Shown here in pieces: positions 17,714 to 26,427 of a stretch of 64,000 bases of DNA; position 1 is the first letter of the stretch; each line of letters starts with the position of its first letter. The stretch is from assembly GCF_001571005.1 (NCBI RefSeq), contig NZ_BCST01000004.1, forward strand, positions 124,001-188,000. The letters run 5' to 3'. A program made the translations under genes and the position numbers. The notes under the pieces were generated by a model, which saw only the letters and a list, made by a program, of their open reading frames with translations, made no database searches and had not been told where the DNA came from. The stretch comes from Herbiconiux solani NBRC 106740 (GTDB lineage Bacteria > Actinomycetota > Actinomycetes > Actinomycetales > Microbacteriaceae).

Positions 17714-17721
17714 CGTTCTCG

Positions 17722-17795
17722 TTGCGGGGACAGGATTTGAACCTGCGACCTCTGGGTTATGAGCCCAGCGAGCTACCGAACTGCTCCACCCCGCG
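17722..17795 (-). tRNA. Initiator tRNA-fMet (CAT), copy 2
   Basis: 74 bases identical to the copy at 16009-16082, with the same C1-A72 mismatch and GGG/CCC anticodon stem. Its own hairpin terminator lies just downstream, and it begins 24 bases after the hipA stop. Confidence 0.95.
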
Positions 17796-17819
17796 GCACA
17801 AGACAAAACACTACCACAG

Positions 17820-19112
17820 TCACCACCGGGGAAGTGTCGCCGCGATCCGTTCGGCATCCTCGCGGGCGAGTCCGGCGCGCTCGGCGAATTCGGGCCAGCG
17901 CACGATCGCATCGGTCACCCCGGTGATCGCATCCGTGCGGCCCGGCACCTCGAACCGGTCCGCCACCGCGAGCACGTCGTCGCGGGAGATCTCGCCGAAT
18001 CCCCCGTTGACCGACATGAGGTGCTGGTACGTCCACTGGCCGGCGGGGTTGAAGGCGTACGTGACGTCGTAGGCGGGCGCGAGCCGCCAGCCCGACCCGC
18101 TGCCGGGAGGGTCGAGCAGGAACGAGAAGTTCTTCGTGTGGTCGTCGCAGTTGCGGGCGAGCACGTTGAACACCATCCGCCGGAAGGCCTCCGTGCGCGC
18201 CTCTTCCGGCAGGCCGAGCCGCGCGATCACCTGGAAGTACTGGGCGTAGTCGTGCGTCGCCCGCTGCTTGTAGTCGAGCTCGGCCATCGCGCAGAGCGTC
18301 TGCAGGTGCACCTTGGAGTCGTCGGGTCCGCGGTCGAACCGCTTCGTCATGAAGTGGGCGCGGCCGTTCTCCTCGAGGAGCCGCGACGGCGACATCTCGA
18401 TTCCCGCGGCGGTCGCCATCAGGTAGTACGCGTACTCGATCCGGCCGTACCCCGACGAGCTCCCCAGCTCGCTGTCGCGGCCCACGCCGTCGAGCTTGAT
18501 CATCCAGTGCTCGAAACCGTCCTCCGCCGGCAGCTGCCCGGAGCGCACCTCGTCGGTCTCCGGGTTCCAGGCGATGATCGCCTTGGCTCGGGCACCGCCG
18601 GCCGAGGTGCCGACCTGGATGAGCGTGGCCAGGGCCGCGGCCGCCTCCCGATCGCCCTCGATCCGCCCGGAGAGAGCGCTCCGCGCGCCCACGACCAGGT
18701 CGCTGAGCTCGAGCGCGGTCGGCTTCCGGCGCTGCGGACCTCGGGTGGGCCGGAACTCCAGCGCCCCCATCCCCCGCCGGCCGAGGTAAGCGAGGCGGTC
18801 CAGGGCGCTGATCGACCCACGGTCCACACCCTGCGAGGCGAGGTAGGCGGTGACCAGGGCGTTGCCGAAGTCATCCGGCAGCGCGTCGGCGATGAACGGC
18901 GGGAGCCGGTGGTAGGTGGGCTCGGGCAGGGACGCGTAGACGCGCACCCCGTCCGCGAGGGGGGTGCTGAGCGGGGAGAGCTCGATGCCCGAGGCCAGCC
19001 AGGCCGGGTCGTACTCGAACGCGAAGCTGCCGCTGACCGGGTCGGGCGCGATGGCGCCGACGAGCCTGTCCCAGGCCCGGACCTCGATCACCGAGACGGG
19101 TGCGTACGCCAT
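17820..19112 (-). CDS. hipA: HipA family kinase toxin
   Basis: 430 residues, full length for HipA-type Ser/Thr kinases, which in Escherichia coli phosphorylate glutamyl-tRNA synthetase and induce dormancy. Visible: N-terminal HipA_N subdomain, the phosphate loop GTSAGGARAKA near 167-177, catalytic NVLARNCDDHTKNFSFL (Asp-x-His-x-Lys-Asn) near 310-326 and the metal-binding LAPAYDVTYAF. All key residues are present, so the kinase should be active. ATG 19112 shares its A with the hipB stop (TGATG), so toxin translation is coupled to antitoxin. The target in this organism is unknown. Confidence 0.93.
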   Translation of the reverse strand: MAYAPVSVIEVRAWDRLVGAIAPDPVSGSFAFEYDPAWLASGIELSPLSTPLADGVRVYASLPEPTYHRLPPFIADALPDDFGNALVTAYLASQGVDRGSISALDRLAYLGRRGMGALEFRPTRGPQRRKPTALELSDLVVGARSALSGRIEGDREAAAALATLIQVGTSAGGARAKAIIAWNPETDEVRSGQLPAEDGFEHWMIKLDGVGRDSELGSSSGYGRIEYAYYLMATAAGIEMSPSRLLEENGRAHFMTKRFDRGPDDSKVHLQTLCAMAELDYKQRATHDYAQYFQVIARLGLPEEARTEAFRRMVFNVLARNCDDHTKNFSFLLDPPGSGSGWRLAPAYDVTYAFNPAGQWTYQHLMSVNGGFGEISRDDVLAVADRFEVPGRTDAITGVTDAIVRWPEFAERAGLAREDAERIAATLPRW

Positions 19113-19477
19113 CAGCGGGACCCCTCGGGCAAGCCGGGTGCCCGGCCGCCGGCGACCGGGCCGCGCGGGCGCGACGCACGCTGCGGAGCACTCTGCTTGC
19201 GCTCCTGGGCGAGCAGACGCAGCGGGCTGACCGAGACGGCCGGCGCGAGCGAATCGATCCAGTCGAGCCGGCCGAGAGCCCGGACCACCCGGACCAGGGT
19301 CGCCGTGCTCGAGCCGTGCCCGGCCTCGAGGTTCTTGATGGTGCGCACGCTGACGCCCGCCCGCTCGGCGACCGCGGCCTGCTCGAGGTTGCGCGACAGC
19401 CGGACGGCGCGGATGCGGGCGCCGAGGCGCTCTTCCAGCTCCCCGGTCGTCGCAGCGGTCGAATCGAAGATCTCCAT
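19112..19477 (-). CDS. hipB: HipB-like XRE family antitoxin/repressor
   Basis: 121 residues from ATG 19477. An XRE helix-turn-helix occupies about 16-70 (VAERAGVSVRTIKNLEAG as the recognition region). The last 35 residues are basic and proline-rich, probably disordered. It precedes hipA with a TGATG overlap. The bases just upstream of the start hold operator 1 and no Shine-Dalgarno, which fits a leaderless, autorepressed transcript. Confidence 0.9.
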   Translation of the reverse strand: MEIFDSTAATTGELEERLGARIRAVRLSRNLEQAAVAERAGVSVRTIKNLEAGHGSSTATLVRVVRALGRLDWIDSLAPAVSVSPLRLLAQERKQSAPQRASRPRGPVAGGRAPGLPEGSR

Positions 19478-19479
19478 AA

Positions 19480-19495
19480 GTGCAGTATCGTGCAC
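19480..19495. promoter_or_regulatory. hipBA operator 1 (overlaps -10 and start region)
   Basis: GTGCAGTATCGTGCAC, an imperfect palindrome with 5-base arms GTGCA/TGCAC, immediately upstream of the hipB ATG. Its reverse complement is exactly operator 2 at 19520-19535, 40 bases centre to centre (about four helical turns), suiting cooperative binding by HipB dimers. Confidence 0.8.
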
Positions 19496-19513
19496 TTTAT
19501 GCGCCTCTAGCAA
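19484..19513 (-). promoter_or_regulatory. Predicted leaderless hipBA promoter
   Basis: On the minus strand TTGCTA (19513-19508) and GATACT (19489-19484) are 18 bases apart; each matches four of six consensus positions. The -10 ends six bases before the hipB ATG, so the transcript would start at or next to the start codon. The -10 lies inside operator 1, so bound HipB would block polymerase. Confidence 0.55.
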
Positions 19514-19519
19514 CACTAA

Positions 19520-19535
19520 GTGCACGATACTGCAC
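19520..19535. promoter_or_regulatory. hipBA operator 2
   Basis: GTGCACGATACTGCAC, the exact reverse complement of operator 1, lies 12 bases downstream of the UPF0182 stop codon and seven bases upstream of the predicted -35. Confidence 0.75.
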
Positions 19536-19546
19536 GTTATGACGAA

Positions 19547-22500
19547 CTAGTTTGACGGGGTGGCCGAGGGTGTCGGAGTCGATCCACCGTCGGTGCCTTC
19601 ACCCGTGCCCGACCCGTCCGTGCCGGAACCATCCGTCGAGGTGCCCGACGCGCCGCCCGTCTGGGCCTGCAGTGCCTGGTCGATCGCGTTGATCGCATCC
19701 TGGAGCCGCTGGTCGGCCTCGCCGTAGGCCGCGAAGTCACCGGCGGCCAAGGCCGTCGCCCGGTCGCTGAGCGCCTGGCGGGCGTTCGCGAGAGCCTGGG
19801 TGATCTGCGCGTCGGCGGTCGCCGCATCCGTTCCGGTCCCGGTTCCCGAGCCGGTGTCGATGCCGCCCGTGCCTCCGGTGCCCGGATCGGTGGGGGTCAC
19901 GCCGCCGTCGCCGGCCTGGGCGCCGGAATCTCCGCCGAAGAGCGAGTCCAGGGCGCCGTCGAGCGTCGACTCGAACGCGATCTTGTTGCCGAACGAGACC
20001 AGCACCTTCTGCAGCAGCGGGAAGCTGGTCTCACCGCGGGACTGCACGTAGACCGGCTGCACGTAGAGCAGACCGCCGCCGACCGGCAGCGTCAGCAGGT
20101 TTCCACTGATCACCTGGCTCTCACCCTGACGCAGCAGGTTGAGGGCAGAGCTCACCCCCGGGTCCGAGGAGAAGCTGTTCTGAACCTGACCGGGCCCGGG
20201 TATCGTGTCGTCCTTCGGCAGCGTCAACAGCCTGAGCTTGCCGTAGTCGCCGGACTTCTCGCCGGTCGTCTCCCCCGCGTTCGCGTCGACCGCCAGGTAC
20301 CCCGTGAGCACGCTCCGGGAGGAGGTCGCATCCTGCTGGGTCTGCGGGATGAACGTCGAATAGAGCGAGTACGACGGCTGATCCTGGGTCGGCATCTGCA
20401 GCGTCAGGTAGTACGGCGGCTGCAGCGTCGGGTTGGTCGACGGCGAGGTCGGGTCGTTCGGGGTGGCCCAGGCGTCCTCCTGCGAGTAGAAGGAGCCCGC
20501 GTCGGTCACGTGGTAGGCGCCGAGGATCGAGCGCTGCACCTTGAACAGGTCGGCCGGGTACCGCACGTGGCTCATCAGGGCGCCGGACATGTCGCTGATC
20601 GGCTTGACCGTGGCCGGGTAGATCTTCTCCCAGGTCTGGAGCAGCGGGTCCTTGTCGTCCCACGCGTAGAGCGTCACCTTGCCGTCGTAGGCGTCGACCG
20701 TGGCCTTCACCGAGTTGCGGATGTAGTTGATGTCGTCGACGGGGTACGCCGGCGAGGGCGTGTAGGTGTCGGCGATCGTCTGGCTGAGCGACTGCACCTT
20801 CGAGTACGGGTAGTTCGACGAGGTCGTGTACCCGTCGACGATCCAGACGACCTTGCCGTCGACGACGGAGGGGTAGGGATCCGAGTCGATCGTGAGGTAC
20901 GGCGCGACCTTCGAGACGCGCTGGGCGGGATCGCGGTCGTAGAGGATCTGCGAGTCGTCGTTCACCGCATCCGACAGGAAGATCTGCTCGGACTGGAACT
21001 TCAGCGCGTAGACCAGCCGCTTGAAGATGTTGTCGAGCTTCGGCCCGCCGTCGCCCTGGAAGGTCGTGTAGGTCTGCGAGGCGCCGTCGGTGCCGGAGGG
21101 GTAGTCCAGCTCGATCTGCGAGGCGCCCTCGGGCCCGCCGACGATCGAGTAGGGCGGGGAATCCTCGCCGAAGTACACGCGCGGCTCGAAGTCGCCGAGC
21201 TCGCCGGTGGAGGGGATGCCGGACTCCAGGAACACGGGCTGGCCGTCGGCCGAGCGCTGGTTGCCGTAGGCGGCGACCACGCCGTAGCCGTGGGTGTAGA
21301 CGACGGTCTGGTTGTACCAGGTCGCGGACGAGCCGAGCGCGTCGATGTTGATGTCACGCACGGTGACCACCGCATCCTGGACCTGGCCGTCGATGTTGTA
21401 GCGGTCGACGTCGAGGTGGGTCGGGAACTGGTAGTACTGCCGGAACTGCTGCAGCTGCTGGAACGACTTGGTCACGAGGGCCGGGTCGAGGATGCGGATG
21501 TTCGCGGTCGTGGCCGCGTCGTTCCGCAGTGCACCCTGCTCGGCCGTGGTGGTCGCCGCGTACGGCGTCTCCTCCACGTCGGCGACGTCGTAGGCGTCCC
21601 GGGTCATGTCGATGTTGCGCTGGATGTACTCGCTCTCCAGCGTGCGCTCGCTCGGGTCGACCTGGAAGCGCTGCACGACCCAGGGGGCGAGGGAGCCCAG
21701 GATGAGGGCACTCACGATCAGGAGCGCGGTGCCGATGATGGGCAGGCGCCAGCGGCCGATCACCGCGGCGACGATGAACAGGATCGCGACCAGGCCGGCG
21801 ATCCCGGCGAGGATCTGGAGGCCCGGGATCGTGGCGTTGACGTCCGAGTACGAGGCTCCGGTGATCAACCCCGAACTGTTGGCGAGGGTCGCGTACTGGT
21901 CGAGCCAGATGCTGACGGCCTGGAGGATCAGGTAGACCGCCGCGGTGACGGCCATCTGGATGCGCGCGATCTTCGAGATGCGCACCTCGCGCTGGCTGAA
22001 CCGGATGGCCCCGTAGAGGTAGCTGGTCGCGATTCCGGCCAGGCCCGCGATGATCACGACGGCGGAGGCGAAGCCCACGACACCGCGCCAGAACGGCAGG
22101 TCGTAGATGTAGAAGGAGATGTCCATGCCGAACTGCGGGTCGGTCTGCCCGAACGCGGTGCGGTTGAGGTACTGCAGAGTGAGCTGCCAGCGGGAGGCGG
22201 TCGCGACGCCCGCGAACAGGCCGAGCACGGCGGGTACCCCGAAGGTGGCGAGGCGGCGGAGCGGCTCGATGACCTGCTGGTAGCGGTCGAGCTGCGAGTT
22301 GAGCTTCGCGTAGACGGGTCGCCAGCGGAACGCGATCTCGATCGAGGCCCAGACCGGGATGGCCATGGCCAGGAAGCCGATGACGAACATCACTCCCCCG
22401 GCGAGCCACTGCGTGGTCAGCACGCTCAGGTAGCCGAGCTGGTCGTACCAGAGGATCTCGGTGTACAGGGTGCTGAAGACGAAGAAGAGTATGGCCAGGA

Positions 22501-22576
22501 CGACCACGATCGCGATCGCGATCGCGAGAGTGACTCTCGAACGTCGTGCGGGCTTCTCTGCTGTTTGGGAAGTCAC
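19547..22576 (-). CDS. UPF0182 family large membrane protein
   Basis: 1009 residues from GTG 22576 with AGAGG upstream. About seven hydrophobic helices in the first 310 residues are followed by a large extracytoplasmic domain (with WYNQTVVYTHGYGVVAAYGN and LYAWDDKDPLLQTWEKIYP segments typical of the family) and an acidic, coiled then Gly/Ser/Thr-rich tail from about 880. Conserved in actinobacteria and known as Rv3193c in Mycobacterium; its function is not established. The tail after about 960 is low-complexity. Neighbour ylbL is also the Mycobacterium neighbour. Confidence 0.9.
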   Translation of the reverse strand: MTSQTAEKPARRSRVTLAIAIAIVVVLAILFFVFSTLYTEILWYDQLGYLSVLTTQWLAGGVMFVIGFLAMAIPVWASIEIAFRWRPVYAKLNSQLDRYQQVIEPLRRLATFGVPAVLGLFAGVATASRWQLTLQYLNRTAFGQTDPQFGMDISFYIYDLPFWRGVVGFASAVVIIAGLAGIATSYLYGAIRFSQREVRISKIARIQMAVTAAVYLILQAVSIWLDQYATLANSSGLITGASYSDVNATIPGLQILAGIAGLVAILFIVAAVIGRWRLPIIGTALLIVSALILGSLAPWVVQRFQVDPSERTLESEYIQRNIDMTRDAYDVADVEETPYAATTTAEQGALRNDAATTANIRILDPALVTKSFQQLQQFRQYYQFPTHLDVDRYNIDGQVQDAVVTVRDINIDALGSSATWYNQTVVYTHGYGVVAAYGNQRSADGQPVFLESGIPSTGELGDFEPRVYFGEDSPPYSIVGGPEGASQIELDYPSGTDGASQTYTTFQGDGGPKLDNIFKRLVYALKFQSEQIFLSDAVNDDSQILYDRDPAQRVSKVAPYLTIDSDPYPSVVDGKVVWIVDGYTTSSNYPYSKVQSLSQTIADTYTPSPAYPVDDINYIRNSVKATVDAYDGKVTLYAWDDKDPLLQTWEKIYPATVKPISDMSGALMSHVRYPADLFKVQRSILGAYHVTDAGSFYSQEDAWATPNDPTSPSTNPTLQPPYYLTLQMPTQDQPSYSLYSTFIPQTQQDATSSRSVLTGYLAVDANAGETTGEKSGDYGKLRLLTLPKDDTIPGPGQVQNSFSSDPGVSSALNLLRQGESQVISGNLLTLPVGGGLLYVQPVYVQSRGETSFPLLQKVLVSFGNKIAFESTLDGALDSLFGGDSGAQAGDGGVTPTDPGTGGTGGIDTGSGTGTGTDAATADAQITQALANARQALSDRATALAAGDFAAYGEADQRLQDAINAIDQALQAQTGGASGTSTDGSGTDGSGTGEGTDGGSTPTPSATPSN

Positions 22577-22599
22577 GGGGGGCCTCTGTGCTCGATGCT

Positions 22600-22626
22600 G
22601 CGGTGTCCGTCAATCTTAGACACCGC
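22600..22626. terminator. Inverted repeat between ylbL-like and UPF0182 genes
   Basis: Perfect 8-base arms GCGGTGTC/GACACCGC around an 11-base loop, in the 113-base spacer between two minus-strand genes. It could terminate the protease transcript or sit in the UPF0182 leader. No U run follows, so confidence is low. Confidence 0.35.
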
Positions 22627-22689
22627 AATCCTAGGCAAGGGCGTCTGGGAGCCCGCTGGCCGGGAGCCGTCAGATGGCCCCGCTGCGCG

Positions 22690-23790
22690 TCAGGAGCAGG
22701 TGGGCAGCGCCGAGGTGTCCCCGCCCGAGGCGATCGCCTGGAGCGCCGTGACCGAGTCGTTCAGGGTCGAGACGGCGAAGACGGTGATGCCGTCCGGCAC
22801 GTGCCCGACGACCTCGTCGCAGTTCGAGGCGGGGGCGAGGAACCAGGTGGCCCCCGCATCCCGGGCGCCGAACATCTTCTGGCGGATCCCGCCGATCGGC
22901 CCGACGTTGCCCGCGGCGTCGATCGTGCCGGTGCCGGCGACGTTCTGGCCGCCGTTCAGCTCGCCCGGGGTCAGCTTGTCGATGATCCCGAGCGCGAACA
23001 TCATGCCCGCGCTCGGACCGCCGACGTTGTCGAGCTGGATGTCGACGTCGAACGGGAACTGGAACGAGAGCGCCACCGCGATCCCGATGGCCGGAGCGCC
23101 GGTCTGCGGCGAGACGGTCGGGGTCACCTGCACGGTCGTCTCGGAGCCGTCGGCGTGCTGCACCTGCAGGGTCGCGGGGGTGGAGGTGCCGTTCGCGGCG
23201 ATCAGCGCGCGGAGGGTGTCGAGGTCGGTCGCCGGGCTGCCGCCGACCGAGAGGATCACGTCGTCCTCGGCGAGCGCGCCGGCCGCCGGGCCCTGGGGGT
23301 CGACCGCAGCGACCTGCACCCTGGTCGTGTAGGCGATCCCCTGCTCGGTGAGGGCGGCGGCGACGGCCTCCTGCTGGCTGTCGACCATCTGGGCGGCGTT
23401 CTGCTGGTTGCGCTCCTCGGTCGTGACGGTCGGCGGGTAGATCGCGTCGATCGGCACCACGGCCTTGCTGGAGTCGAACCACGAGGTGGCGACCTCGGCC
23501 CACGAGGGGCGCTGCTCCCGGGTGCCTCGCACCGAGACGGTGAGCATGTCGAGTGTGCCGGAGGTGGGGTAGGTCTGGGCGCCGTCGATCGAGATGAGGG
23601 GCACCTCGGTGCCGTCGCGGTCCTGGGAGCCGAGGGTGTCGAAGACGGGGCCGGGCTGCTCGATCGCGTAGGGCGCCGGGATGAAGCTCATCACGAGTCC
23701 GAGGACGAGGGCGAGGACCAGAAGGGTCCACCCCGTCCGGGCCCGTCGGGAGGGGCGCGCGCGAATGTCCTCGGGTTCGAACAGACTCAC
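22690..23790 (-). CDS. PDZ domain Lon-like serine protease (YlbL-type)
   Basis: 366 residues from GTG 23790, chosen because AGAGGA lies five to six bases upstream; longer open frames run antisense through the neighbour. One N-terminal transmembrane helix (about 18-38), a PDZ domain near 150-225, and a C-terminal S16 (Lon) proteolytic domain with the serine in NVGGPSAGMMFALGI and the lysine in GGIRQKMFGARDAGA. A membrane-anchored protease working outside the membrane. Divergent to the zincin_2 gene, as in Mycobacterium (Rv3194c/Rv3195). Confidence 0.92.
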   Translation of the reverse strand: MSLFEPEDIRARPSRRARTGWTLLVLALVLGLVMSFIPAPYAIEQPGPVFDTLGSQDRDGTEVPLISIDGAQTYPTSGTLDMLTVSVRGTREQRPSWAEVATSWFDSSKAVVPIDAIYPPTVTTEERNQQNAAQMVDSQQEAVAAALTEQGIAYTTRVQVAAVDPQGPAAGALAEDDVILSVGGSPATDLDTLRALIAANGTSTPATLQVQHADGSETTVQVTPTVSPQTGAPAIGIAVALSFQFPFDVDIQLDNVGGPSAGMMFALGIIDKLTPGELNGGQNVAGTGTIDAAGNVGPIGGIRQKMFGARDAGATWFLAPASNCDEVVGHVPDGITVFAVSTLNDSVTALQAIASGGDTSALPTCS

Positions 23791-23977
23791 GGGATCCTCT
23801 CGCAGCACCTGGGCCGGGTGTTCGCCACGGGCGCACGGCCAGGCGTTCAAGCTTATGGGAAAACCCAGCCTGGGCGGCGGGCCACGAGTTAGCGTAGGAG
23901 CACTGTCTGACAGCCCGCATGGAGATCCCGGAGAACCGGATCGCACGGTGCGGCTGACACCGAACGAAGGACGAACC

Positions 23978-25354
23978 GTGAGCGACGATCCCCGCGAGCA
24001 GCCCGAGCAGCCCGAGGACGAGTTCCGCGAGATGCTGAACTCCTTCCTGTCGGGCAACTCCGACATCGACCCTTCGAAGCTCGCGAGCGCGGCGGGCCTG
24101 CCGTCCGACCCGGCGGCCGTCTCGCAGCTCATGCAGCAGCTGCAGAACGCGATGGCCTCCTCGACCGACGGCGTCAACTGGGACACCGCGAAGAAGCAGG
24201 CGCAGGAGATCGCCGGTTCGGCGAGCCTCAGTGTGACCGACCAGTCCCGCGCCCAGCTCGACCAGGCACTCCACGTGGCCTCCCTCTGGCTCGACGAGGT
24301 GACCTCGCTGTCGGACTCGGCGGTCGCGCCCCGCCTGCTGACCCGTGCCGAGTGGGCCACCACGACGATCCCGGTCTGGACCCAGCTCGCCGAGCCGGTC
24401 GCCCTCAGCATCTCGGATGCGCTGACCACGGTGCTCCGCGACCAGGCGCCGGAGGAGATGGCCGGCATGATCGCCGGCGCGAGCCAGCTCATGCGCAACC
24501 TCGGTGGCACTCTCTTCGCGATGCAGCTCGGCCAGATCGTGGGCCGGCTCTCGCAGGAGGTCGTCTCCGGCGGCGACGTCGGCATCCCGCTGCTGGAAGA
24601 GGGCCAGGCGGCCCTGCTGCCCCAGAACATCGCCGAGTTCGGCGAGGGCCTCGACATCCCGATCGAGGAGGTGCAGCTCTACCTCGCCATCCGCGAGCTC
24701 GCCCACGCCCGCCTGTTCCGCCACGCGCGCTGGCTGCGCCTGCACGTGATCTCCTCGATCACCGAGTTCGCCAAGGGCATCACGATCGACACCGACCGGC
24801 TCGAAGAGCTCGCCGGCAGCTTCGACCCCTCGAACCCGGAGGAGCTCCGCGAGGCGATGGCCAGCGGTGCCCTGATCCCGCCGAAGAGCGAGCAGCAGCT
24901 TCACGCCCTGGCACGCCTGGAGACCACCCTCGCCCTGATCGAGGGCTGGGTCGACGTGGTGACTGCCGAGGCGTCGAGCCGTCTGCCCCGCTGGAACGCG
25001 ATCGCCGAGACGGTGCGCCGTCGCCGGGCGACAGGAGGCCCGGCCGAGTCGGCCTTCGGGGCCCTGATAGGCCTCGAGCTGCGACCGCGGCGGCTCCGCG
25101 ACGCCGCGGCGCTCTGGAAGGCGGTCTCGGAGGCCGTGGGGCAGGAGCAGCGCGACGCGCTTTGGTCGCACCCGGACGTCGTGCCGACCTCGGACGATTT
25201 GGACGACCCGTCCGCCTTGATCGCACGGCTCACGGGCGGTACCCCGGAGCCGGACGAGATGGACCAGGCGCTGGAAGACCTGCTGAACGAAGAGGCGACG
25301 AAGGACGAGGACCAGGACGACCAGGACCAGGACGACCAGCCGCCCGTGCCGTGA
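23978..25354 (+). CDS. Zincin_2 / DUF2342 family predicted metalloprotease
   Basis: 458 residues from GTG 23978 with GAAGGA seven bases upstream. Helical protein of the family also annotated as F420-biosynthesis-associated. The presumed metal region is RELAHARLFRHARWLRLHV near residue 237; I do not see a canonical HExxH, so the protease label comes from the family, not from a complete motif. The C-terminus is a strongly acidic Asp/Glu/Gln tail. Equivalent in position and direction to Rv3195. Function unproven. Confidence 0.85.
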   Translation: MSDDPREQPEQPEDEFREMLNSFLSGNSDIDPSKLASAAGLPSDPAAVSQLMQQLQNAMASSTDGVNWDTAKKQAQEIAGSASLSVTDQSRAQLDQALHVASLWLDEVTSLSDSAVAPRLLTRAEWATTTIPVWTQLAEPVALSISDALTTVLRDQAPEEMAGMIAGASQLMRNLGGTLFAMQLGQIVGRLSQEVVSGGDVGIPLLEEGQAALLPQNIAEFGEGLDIPIEEVQLYLAIRELAHARLFRHARWLRLHVISSITEFAKGITIDTDRLEELAGSFDPSNPEELREAMASGALIPPKSEQQLHALARLETTLALIEGWVDVVTAEASSRLPRWNAIAETVRRRRATGGPAESAFGALIGLELRPRRLRDAAALWKAVSEAVGQEQRDALWSHPDVVPTSDDLDDPSALIARLTGGTPEPDEMDQALEDLLNEEATKDEDQDDQDQDDQPPVP

Positions 25355-25458
25355 TCGATGGCGGTCGGCGCTCCAGTCTTCGTCGGCCTTTGCCCGGGTC
25401 GCAGTCCGCGGCTGTGGATAACCTCCTGACCTGACCTGCCGTGGGGCAGGATTCCGGG

Positions 25459-26427
25459 ATGGCCCTCCGACTCGAGCCCGAGCATCCGCTGGTCTGGCGC
25501 ACGCCACATTCGGTGCAGTTCGGGGTCGAGCGGGCCGTCGCCCGGATCGACGACGTCGGCGCCGGCCATGAGCTGGTGATCGCTCTGCTCAGCCGCGGGG
25601 TCACCCGGCGGGTTCTGCTGGCTTCCGCTGAGGCGAACGGGATGTCGGCGGCAGACGTCGATGGCATCCTCGACGAGTTGGGCTCTTTGGTGCGCGACAC
25701 CGACACGCGGCCGGCGGGATCCGACGTCGGCGCGCCCTCCCCGGCATCCCTCGTCGTCGAGCTCGACGCGCGGCCCCGGGAGGCGGACGTGCTCGGCCCA
25801 CTGCTGGAGGGCGTCGGGTTCAGGGTGCGCGCGCCGGGCTCGGGGCGGCGAATGGATGCGGCCGTGCTGGTCTCGCACTTCGCGACCTCGCCGCGTCGCG
25901 CCGCCCGGTGGCTGCGGGAGGACGTGCCGCACCTGCTCGTCGAGTTCGGCGATCGTTCGGTGCGGATCGGGCCGTTCGTCGTCCCGGGGCGCGGGCCCTG
26001 CGCCGAGTGCCTCGAGCTCGCGCGGGTCGAGGCCGATCCGGCGTGGCCCGCGATGGCCGCTCAGCTCTCGGTGCGCACGGCGCCGTCGGCCGACGGGCTG
26101 GGTGTCAGCACGGCGGGGGTGGTGGCGGCTCGGATGCTCGTGGAGCAGTTCGCCGGGGGCGGTACCGGGGGGCCGTGGTCCGGGCGGGCCGTCCGCATCC
26201 TGAGGCCAGGGCTCGGCGGGCTGGGGCTCGGCGGGCCAGGGCTTGGGCCCGAGCTGGGTCCGGGACCGGGGCCGACCCGCGGTGACGCGCTCTCGATCGA
26301 GGCGTTCAGCGCCCATCCGAGCTGCGGATGCCGCTCTCCTGCAGGAAGCGTGACGGCTGGCGGTCGCCCGACCGCCGCATCCCGGCCGCCGCCCACGACA
26401 GACGCAGTAGTCGTCGAGCGCGCGTGA
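25459..26427 (+). CDS. ThiF/E1-like (TOMM leader-binding type) protein
   Basis: 322 residues from ATG 25459 with CAGGA upstream. It resembles the actinobacterial ThiF-related proteins labelled TOMM precursor leader-binding: an N-terminal winged-helix-like half (LVIALLSRGVTRRVLLA), a C-terminal segment with FGDRSVRIGPFVVPGRGPCAEC, and a late CGC; CAEC plus CGC could bind zinc. No ATP-binding glycine loop is obvious and no TOMM precursor or YcaO is nearby. The last 122 bases overlap the 3' end of uvrD2 on the other strand, and a Gly/Leu/Pro-rich repeat (LGLGGPGLGPELGPGPGP) precedes the C-terminus. Position matches Rv3196. Confidence 0.7.
   Translation: MALRLEPEHPLVWRTPHSVQFGVERAVARIDDVGAGHELVIALLSRGVTRRVLLASAEANGMSAADVDGILDELGSLVRDTDTRPAGSDVGAPSPASLVVELDARPREADVLGPLLEGVGFRVRAPGSGRRMDAAVLVSHFATSPRRAARWLREDVPHLLVEFGDRSVRIGPFVVPGRGPCAECLELARVEADPAWPAMAAQLSVRTAPSADGLGVSTAGVVAARMLVEQFAGGGTGGPWSGRAVRILRPGLGGLGLGGPGLGPELGPGPGPTRGDALSIEAFSAHPSCGCRSPAGSVTAGGRPTAASRPPPTTDAVVVERA

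Noticed and set aside
23791-25507. Long minus-strand frames upstream of the Lon-like protease
   Set aside because: They are shadows of the zincin_2 gene on the plus strand. The protease start at GTG 23790 has a ribosome site.
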